DNA of 64,000 bases from Ryuthela nishihirai (taxonomy: Eukaryota > Arthropoda > Arachnida > Araneae > Heptathelidae), in the NCBI GenBank assembly GCA_038380435.1, contig JAWZYU010000028.1:23110201-23174200 (forward strand), in the 5' to 3' direction. Positions within the stretch are counted from its first letter, which is position 1; each line of letters opens with the position of its first letter. Positions 57,696 through 64,000 of this stretch are shown piece after piece. Under the pieces are notes generated by a model that worked only from the letters and a program-made list of their open reading frames with translations, made no database searches and was not told the origin of the DNA. The translations under genes were made by a program, and so were the position numbers.

Positions 57696-58824
57696 CAGTC
57701 GCTCAAAAAAGTATCCGAACACTATGTTTGATTACAGAATTCAGAAAAAATATCTCTGGCAACGATTGTTTTTAGAAATTAGTGATCTGGCAACCTTCGT
57801 GTCACGTGATTACAGAATTCAGGAAAAATATCTGGGGCGTGTACAGCAACTGTACACGCTCCAGTTACCTGTGAACGGTAACAGCACACGCTCAATATTT
57901 CCGTGAGTGAGCCCACACGATCCAGGTTTTTGTGAGCTCACACGATCCAATGTGCTGTGAACATTAACCGCAACCGCTCCAGTTTGCTGTGAACGGTAAC
58001 TGCACACGCTCAATATTTCCGTGAGTGAGCCCACACGATCCAATGTGCTGTGAACATTAACCGCAACCGCTCCAGTTTGCTGTGAACGGTAACTGCACAC
58101 GCTCAATATTTCCGTGAGTGAGCCCACACGATCCAGATTTTTGTGAGCTCACACGATCCAATGTGCTGTAAACATTTACCGCAACCGCTCCAGTTTGCTG
58201 TGAACGGTAACTGCACACGCTCAATATTTCCGTGAGTGAGCCCACACGATCCAGGTTTTTGTGAGCTCACACGATCCAATGTGCTGTGAACATTAACCGC
58301 AACCGCTCCAGTTTGCTGTGAACGGTAACTGCACACGCTCAATATTTCCGTGAGTGAGCCCACACGATCCAGGTTTTTGTGAGCTCACACGATCCAATGT
58401 GCTGTGAACATTAACCGCAACTGCTCCAGTTTGCTGTGAACGGTAACTGCACACGCTCAATTTTCCGGGAGTGAGCCCACACGATCCAGGTTTTTGTGAG
58501 CTCACACGATCCAATGTGCTGTGAACATTAACCGCAACCGCTCCAGTTTGCTGTGAACGGTAACTGCACACGCTCCATATTCATTGCATTATATATTCAT
58601 ACGCATTATATATATTAAAAAATATCCGAACGCTATGGCTGATTACAGAATTCAGAAAAATATCTGGCAACGATTGTTTTTAGATGTTAGTGATCTGGCA
58701 ACCTTCGTGTCACGTGACACGAAGGTTGCCAGATCACTAATTTCTAAAAACAATCGTTGCCAGAGATATTTTTTCTGAATTCTGTAATCAACCATAGTGT
58801 TCGGATATTTTTTTTGAGCGACTG
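57696..58824 (+). mobile_element. Tc1-type MITE with 118-bp array, complete
   Basis: TA on both sides; termini CAGTCGCTCAAAAAAGTATC and TTTTTTTGAGCGACTG. About six units (57880-58570), mostly 118 bp, with one 93-bp unit (58010-58100) lacking the GTTTTTGTGAGCTCACACG segment. Layout is the same as at 31422-32227, with more units. It lies 250 bp downstream of the neurexin exon. Confidence 0.93.
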
Positions 58825-59209
58825 TACACATGCAGAGTGATTTCTAAGTCTTTTCACAAGACAATAACTCAGAAATTGATAGCAATATCGATGAAATGAT
58901 GAATTTTATCATGAGGATATTAACAAATGTGTTAATGGCAAATACAGGTGAGCGGCGACTACTCATCTTGTGGCAAATTTCAGAAATTACCGAGATTAGC
59001 TCTGTAATGAAAACAGAAACTTCTCTCAGAAAGAGAGAGAGAAACATTTTCTGATAAGAGCCTTCTTGTACCTCCCTGTACAAAGCTGAAGACTTGGCTG
59101 ATGCACAAACGATATTCACAGCATTGCCCCCTTGTTCGCATTCCCACCTCCAAAGAAAAGGATTAACATTAGATTGTTCTTTCTATTATCTTCAACTGGC
59201 ACTGAGAGA
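58825..59209. other. Unassigned intronic spacer
   Basis: An antisense open frame of 91 codons at 58844-59119 has no recognisable domain. No repeat. Confidence 0.4.
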
Positions 59210-59523
59210 TGAGGTTAGGTTGTTTTACCTCTGAGCGGTACTTTTTTGCACACCATGGGCTAAATGGCCAGGTCACATGGACCCCGAAGGCTCAGAGAAG
59301 GTTGGGGGAGGGGACCCACTGGAACAGCTGTTGGGAGACAGATGGTAGCCTCCCGTCAAGGCCATCCAGCGTGTTTTTTAACGTGCACAGGGTATGGCTC
59401 TCCCGCACACGGGGCCACGGCTTAACGTCCCATCCGACGGACGGCGGCCTTTCCAAGCCCATCGGTGTCCCCTACTGACCGTGGGCAGGGCGGGGAATTT
59501 TTGCGGAGATAAATCTCAACGCT
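59210..59523 (-). mobile_element. SINE-A, part of an inverted hybrid
   Basis: Runs tail to body and stops at ATAAATCTCAACGCTGA, just before the tRNA-like head. It continues directly into the tail part of a copy in the other orientation. Confidence 0.9.
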
Positions 59524-59605
59524 GAGCCTTCGGGGTCCATGTGACCTGGCCATTTAGCTCATGGTGTGCAAAAAAGTGCCGCTCAGAGGTAAAACAACCC
59601 AACCC
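59524..59605 (+). mobile_element. SINE-A tail fragment, part of an inverted hybrid
   Basis: Reads GCCTTCGGGGTCCATGTGAC to ACAACCCAACCC. Together with 59210 onward it gives inverted SINE tails of about 80 bp at the two ends. The junction lies at CTGAG, shared by both SINE regions, which points to microhomology or template switching. Confidence 0.88.
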
Positions 59606-60244
59606 TTGTATATGTTGGTGAGTTTCCCTGATGCAGTGCGGACTGACCCCCAATGTAGTGCTTGTTTTAACGGTTCATTAATCTCGATACAAGAGAACTT
59701 AGCTTCGTCTGGCATAGTATGTTGGAAAGCAGTGCTGCATCCTTCTACAAATTGTTCATCGTAAGCTTTCAATCGCAGTTATCTTCAACATGCAGATCAA
59801 CATGCAGATACGCAGTTGTATGTTCGGAGTTTCATGGCACAAGAGCAACAGAGGATAAATAAGATAAAAAAGACATCAAAAACCCAACAACGAAAGTTAG
59901 AATCAACACACAAAGGAAAGAAATTGTAAAGGGCCCAACAATAGAGAAAAGTGTATAAAAAGTAAACAATGGGCACAAAAACCCAGTTCAAAAAAGAACC
60001 CACAATGGTAAAAGACGAAAATTAACAATGGGTGTATAGGACAAATGTAAAAAGCAGAAGAAAAGTGTGAAATCAAAAATTCAGAGTTAAAATATTATTG
60101 ACGTCTAAATATCTGTAGAAAGTTGAAGAAAGACAAAGCACGAAATGGATTCTATCCTCCAATTAAGATAACGCATCTCAAGCATGATTTTTACGAAACC
60201 TGAATAATGCGATCGCGGACATTAGAAATGAAACTGAATTGATA
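59606..60244. other. Unassigned stretch
   Basis: A-rich; an antisense open frame at 59797-60003 is hydrophobic only because the + strand is A-rich. No gene is supported. Confidence 0.4.
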
Positions 60245-60490
60245 TGACGGCGACGGTGCGCTCAGACTCGTAATCTGCGGTTCCCAGGCTCGAGTCCCAT
60301 CTGTGACAGCGTCGAGATTTACCTCCGCTGAACCTCCACCATCCCCTACATCACCTATGGTCTTTAAAAAGCCGCCGACCATCGGATGGGACGTTACGCC
60401 GCGACCCGGTATGCAGGAGAGACATGCCATGTGCACGTTGAAAATCAAGCTGGATGTTCTTGATGAGAGCCTGCTATCTACCTCCTAAAA
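60245..60490 (+). mobile_element. Old diverged SINE-A leading into the 55-bp array
   Basis: Head and body at low identity: GTGCGCTCAGACTCGTAATC, GGTTCCCAGGCTCGAGTCCC, ATCGGATGGGACGTTACGCC, CATGTGCACGTTGAAAATC and CTGGATGTTCTTGATGAGAG. The copy then passes without a break into the array at the position where SINE-A would continue with CTCCCAACAGCTGTTCCAG. Confidence 0.82.
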
Positions 60491-61584
60491 GCCGTCTAAT
60501 GGGTCCCTTCTTTAAACCGTCTCTATCATGAGAGTGGACCTAAGAGCCGTCTAATGGGCCCCTTCTTTAAACCGTCTCTATCATGAGAGTGGACCTAAGA
60601 GCCGTCTAATGGGCCCCTTCTTTAAACCGTCTCTATCATGAGAGTGGACCTAAGAGCCGTCTAATGGGCCCCTTCTTTAAACCGTCTCTATCATGAGAGT
60701 GGACCTAAGAGCCATGTAATGGGCCCCTTCTTTAAACCGTCTCTATCATGAGAGTGGACCTGAGAGCCGTCTAATGGGCCCCTTCTTTAAACCGTCTCTA
60801 TCATGAGAGTGGACCTAAGAGCCGTCTAATGGGCCCCTTCTTTAAACCGTCTCTATCATGAGAGTGGACCTAAGAGCCGTCTAATGGGCCCCTTCTTTAA
60901 ACCGTCTCTATCATGAGAGTGGACCTAAGATCCGTCTAATGGGCCCCTTCTTTAAACCGTCTCTATCATGAGAGTGGACCTAAGATCCGTCTAATGGGCC
61001 CCTTCTTTAAACCGTCTCTATCATGAGAGTGGACCTAAGATCCGTCTAATGGGCCCCTTCTTTAAACCGTCTCTATCATGAGAGTGGACCTAAGAGCCGT
61101 GTAATGGGCCCCTTCTTTAAACCATCTCTATCATGAAAGTGGACTTAAGATCCGTCTAATGGGCCCCTTCTTTAAACCGTCTCTATCATGAAAGTGGACT
61201 TAAGATCCGTCTAATGGGCCCCTTCTTTAAACCGTCTCTATCATGAGAGTGGACCTAAGAACCGTCTAATGGGCCCCTTCTTTAAACCGTCTCTATCACG
61301 AGAGTGGACCTAAGAGCCGTCTAATGGCCCCTTCTTTAAACCGTCTCTATCACGAGAGTGGACCTAAGAGCCGTCTAATGGGTCCCTTCCTTAAACCGTC
61401 TCTATCACGAGAGTGGATCTAAGAGCCGTCTAATGGGTCCCTTCTTTAAACCGTCTCTATCGTGAGAGTGGACCTAAGAGCCGTCTAATGGGCCCCTTCT
61501 TTAAACCGTCTCTATCATGAGAGTGGACCTAAGAGCCGTCTAATGGGCCCCTTCTTTAATCCGTCTCTATCATGAGAGTGGACC
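60491..61584 (+). repeat. 55-bp minisatellite derived from SINE-A, about 20 units
   Basis: Unit GCCGTCTAATGGGCCCCTTC, TTTAAACCGTCTCTATCATG, AGAGTGGACCTAAGA. It lines up with the SINE-A body segment (CAGCTGTTCCAGTGGGTCCC, CTCCCCCAACCTTCTCTGAG, CCTTCGGGGTCC) in the same order and of nearly the same length. Sub-variants (AGATCCGTC, ATCACGAG, GGGTCCC) cluster in blocks. The array replaces the last part of the SINE copy that starts at 60245. Confidence 0.93.
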
Positions 61585-62599
61585 TTAACCGAATTTACTA
61601 TCATGATATCCCTTGGGGTTACTCAGAAACAGGGCCGGATCTAGGGGGGGGGGGGCTCCAAGGGAAACTTACTCCCTCCCTTCGAATGCGAGTAAGGGTA
61701 AAAGAGGACAAAAAGTTATTAAATTCATTTGTATTTCAGGCATTTTTCAAGAAAATTTTTTAAAAAACCGTAAAACGTAGGGGAAATATTATGCTGCATT
61801 GGAAATCAAGTGTCTTCCCTCCCACTTAGTTTTGTCGGCTCGATTTTATTTCTTGGCCTCCCCTCGATTTCGTTTCTAGAATATATTAATTTTCAGTAAT
61901 AAATTAATTCTCTGGTTGTTGGGGTTAATAGCAGACTAACTAATAGAGATCAGCTTTTCTTAAGTACCTAATTTATTGCAGTAATGTGATGGAATATTTT
62001 GAAATGGAAGAAAGGAATTTTGTAATTTTAAATGTTTTTCGTTATTTTTTAATTTCCTTATATTTATGATTCAATTTTTAGGAGAATCAATTTTAATCGA
62101 TGACTGTTTACAACTTAAAAAACTTCTTTCAAAAGATTACTCATTCTGGTTATTAATATTTCAAATATTTCGAATCACGTGGTGAATAGGGTGACCTGAT
62201 TGCCAAGAAGTAGCTTCGTTAAATCTTATTGAAAATCATTGTTCCAGAACAAGCTTTGGTAATTGAGATGTTTTCGGAACTGAACTCTTAAAAAATGCTC
62301 ACCGACGCATCACCCTTTATTAGAGCTCACAAGCACGATCTTAAAGCAAAATTTAATTTGCTGTTAAGCGACAGAACTTTTATTTGGTGTTTAAAACATT
62401 TATTAATACTCTAATATCATATTTCAAAAAATAAAAAGTAAATCAACCGAGAGTTTCTTATTTATTAAAACAACTGAAGTATACTTTCCATATTTCCATT
62501 AAAAATATTTTTAAAAAACACACAAGTTTTTAATTGAAATTCCACTACGTTCCGTCCGATTACTACCAGAAACAAAAACTTCAAAAAATTTAATTACCA
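61585..62599. other. Unassigned AT-rich stretch with a possible TIR-element end
   Basis: CAGGGCCGGATCTAGG followed by a G run starts at 61630. It resembles the terminus of non-autonomous hAT-like elements and the complement of 46494-46505. No partner end or target duplication was found. The rest is AT-rich and unassigned. Confidence 0.4.
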
Positions 62600-62609
62600 C
62601 TCTATTTTA

Positions 62610-63004
62610 CGGGGCGGGGGTTGGCTCAGTCGGTAGCGCGCCAGGCTCGTAATCTGTAGTTCCCAGGTTCGAGTCCCAGCTGGGTCAGCGTTGAGATTTA
62701 TCTCCGCAAAATTCCCCTCCCTGCCCACGGTCAGTAGGGGACACCGATGGACTTGGAAACGCCGCCGTCCGCCGTATGGGACGTTAAGCCGTGGCCCCGT
62801 GTGCGGGAGAGTCATACCCTGTGCACGTTAAAGAACACGCTGGATGGCCTTGATGGGAGGCTACCATCTGCCTCCCAACAGCTGTTCCAGTGGGTCCCCT
62901 CCCCCAACCTTCTCTGAGCCTTCGGGGTCCATGTGACCTGGCCATTTAGCCCATGGTGTGCAAAAAAGTGCCGCTCAGAGGTAAAACAACCCAACACAAC
63001 CCAA
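62610..63004 (+). mobile_element. SINE-A, full length
   Basis: Perfect 10-bp duplication CTCTATTTTA at 62600-62609 and 63005-63014. Tail ACAACCCAACACAACCCAA. Confidence 0.95.
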
Positions 63005-63014
63005 CTCTATTTTA

Positions 63015-63318
63015 GTTGGATTGAGTTTGGAAAGATGTGAAATGTTTTTTTAATGAGAGCCCACAGCAGCAGAGAGAATTCAGAATCCTTAAAACTAAAC
63101 ATTTCTTATTCCCGTGTCCAATCCATCAAATGGAACAGGCTTTAGAAACTGATTTTTTCAATTCCGCGTTCTTTAGTGTCCTAGAACGAAACTCGGACGC
63201 AATCGAATAAGGAACGCATCTGGGCAAAATCATCGGGGATGTTGTTGAATTTAAAAGCTTTTCGGATTTCTTACATAATTCCTTCGTAAAGAAAAAGATC
63301 CTGCATAAAGTACTGGTA
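63015..63318. other. Unassigned spacer
   Basis: Nothing recognised before the next MITE. Confidence 0.4.
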
Positions 63319-63879
63319 CAGTCGCTCAAAAAATTATCCGAACATTGTGGATGATTACAGAATTCAGAAAAAATATCTTGCAACGATTGATTTTATAAAT
63401 TAGTGATCTGGCAACCTTCGTGTCACGTGATTACAGAATTCAGGAAAAATACCTGTACAGCAACTGTACACGCCCCAGTTACCGTTCACAGCAAACTGGA
63501 GCGTGTGCAGTTACTCCACACGCTCCGGTTTGCTGTGAATGGTAACTGCACACGTTCAATTTTTCCGTGAGTGAGCCCACACAATCCAGGTCTTTGTGAG
63601 CTCACACGATCCAATGTGCTGTGAACATTAACCGCAACCGCTCCAGTTTGCTGTGAACATTAACCGCAACCGCTCCAGTTTGCTGTGAACGGTAACTGCA
63701 CACGCTCCATATTCATTGCATTATATATTCATACGCATTATATATATTAAAAAATATCCGAACACTATGGTTGATTACAGAATTCATAAAAAATATCTGG
63801 CAACATTTTTTTTTTTAGAAATTAGTGATCTGGCAACCTTCGTGTCACGTGACACTAAGGTTGATAGATCACTAATTTC
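63319..63879 (+). mobile_element. Tc1-type MITE with short 118-bp array, right end lost
   Basis: Starts CAGTCGCTCAAAAAATTATC after TA. It contains about one and a half repeat units (63530-63700), the AT-rich link and a second arm. It stops matching after GATCACTAATTTC at 63879, so the right terminus is missing. Confidence 0.88.
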
Positions 63880-64000
63880 CTGGCGGGGTCATACATGAAA
63901 TAGCACTTACTATTATGCAACAATTTTTTTTGGGGGGGGAGGGAGATTGTGATTGGCTCTGTCGATAGTTAATGAGTCTGACTTGCGCAGTTTCTGTGTT

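Noticed and set aside
59797..60003. Antisense hydrophobic frame, possible membrane protein
   Set aside because: Hydrophobicity follows from an A-rich + strand read in antisense; no other evidence for a gene.
61630..61660. CAGGGCCGGATC start as a defined transposon
   Set aside because: Looks like a TIR end, but no matching inverted end or target duplication was found, so it is noted only as possible.

Overview
This is a eukaryotic, AT-rich, intron-like window made almost entirely of repeats. Only one stretch looks like a functional protein-coding exon. It lies at 57136-57446 on the + strand, has good splice signals, and encodes the first two thirds of a laminin-G/LNS domain that matches LNS2 of alpha-neurexin. 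The window is therefore best read as intronic DNA of a neurexin gene in an animal. The mix of tRNA-derived SINEs, Tc1/mariner and hAT elements and a ZBED5/SCAND3-like (Buster-type) hAT transposase suggests an arthropod, perhaps a chelicerate such as a spider. That organism call is an inference and is not proven by the sequence.

Two tRNA-derived SINE families dominate. SINE-A is about 385 bp, with A and B boxes in its head and an AACCC or AATCC tail. It occurs about 40 times, counting fragments, in both orientations, and many copies have clear 9-15 bp target-site duplications (TSDs). SINE-B is about 200 bp, has a Ser-like tRNA head, and occurs about six times. Most long reading frames in the window are antisense or sense shadows of SINE-A or of tandem arrays.

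DNA transposons form the second layer. A decayed hAT element (53237-57026, TSD CTCTAGAT) carries a broken Buster-type transposase interrupted by four SINE-A insertions, and it ends about 100 bp upstream of the neurexin exon. A second hAT-type element (39953-44774, TSD ACCTAGAC) is filled by about 37 copies of a 128-bp unit that contains the element's own terminal sequence. The same family enters the window at 1-778 in the other orientation. A third TIR element (34850-36837) is filled by a degenerate array with a 539-bp higher-order period. A Tc1/mariner-type MITE family (TA target sites, CAGTCGCTC ends, palindromic interior) recurs at least eight times, often with an internal 118-bp array. A Tc1-type transposase C-terminal relic lies at 27943-28747.

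The third layer is tandem DNA: a 39-bp array (5593-8389), a 26-bp array (15304-15720), a 37-bp array (17190-18382), a 31-bp array (39144-39512), a C-rich array of about 42 bp (48474-53131) and a 55-bp array (60491-61584). The recurring theme is that tandem arrays sit inside or directly against mobile elements. The 55-bp array is visibly derived from the SINE-A body. The 128-bp and 118-bp arrays sit inside MITEs. The 39-bp array starts within a MITE half, and the 37-bp array abuts a SINE-A fragment. No complete gene, functional RNA gene or CRISPR array is supported.
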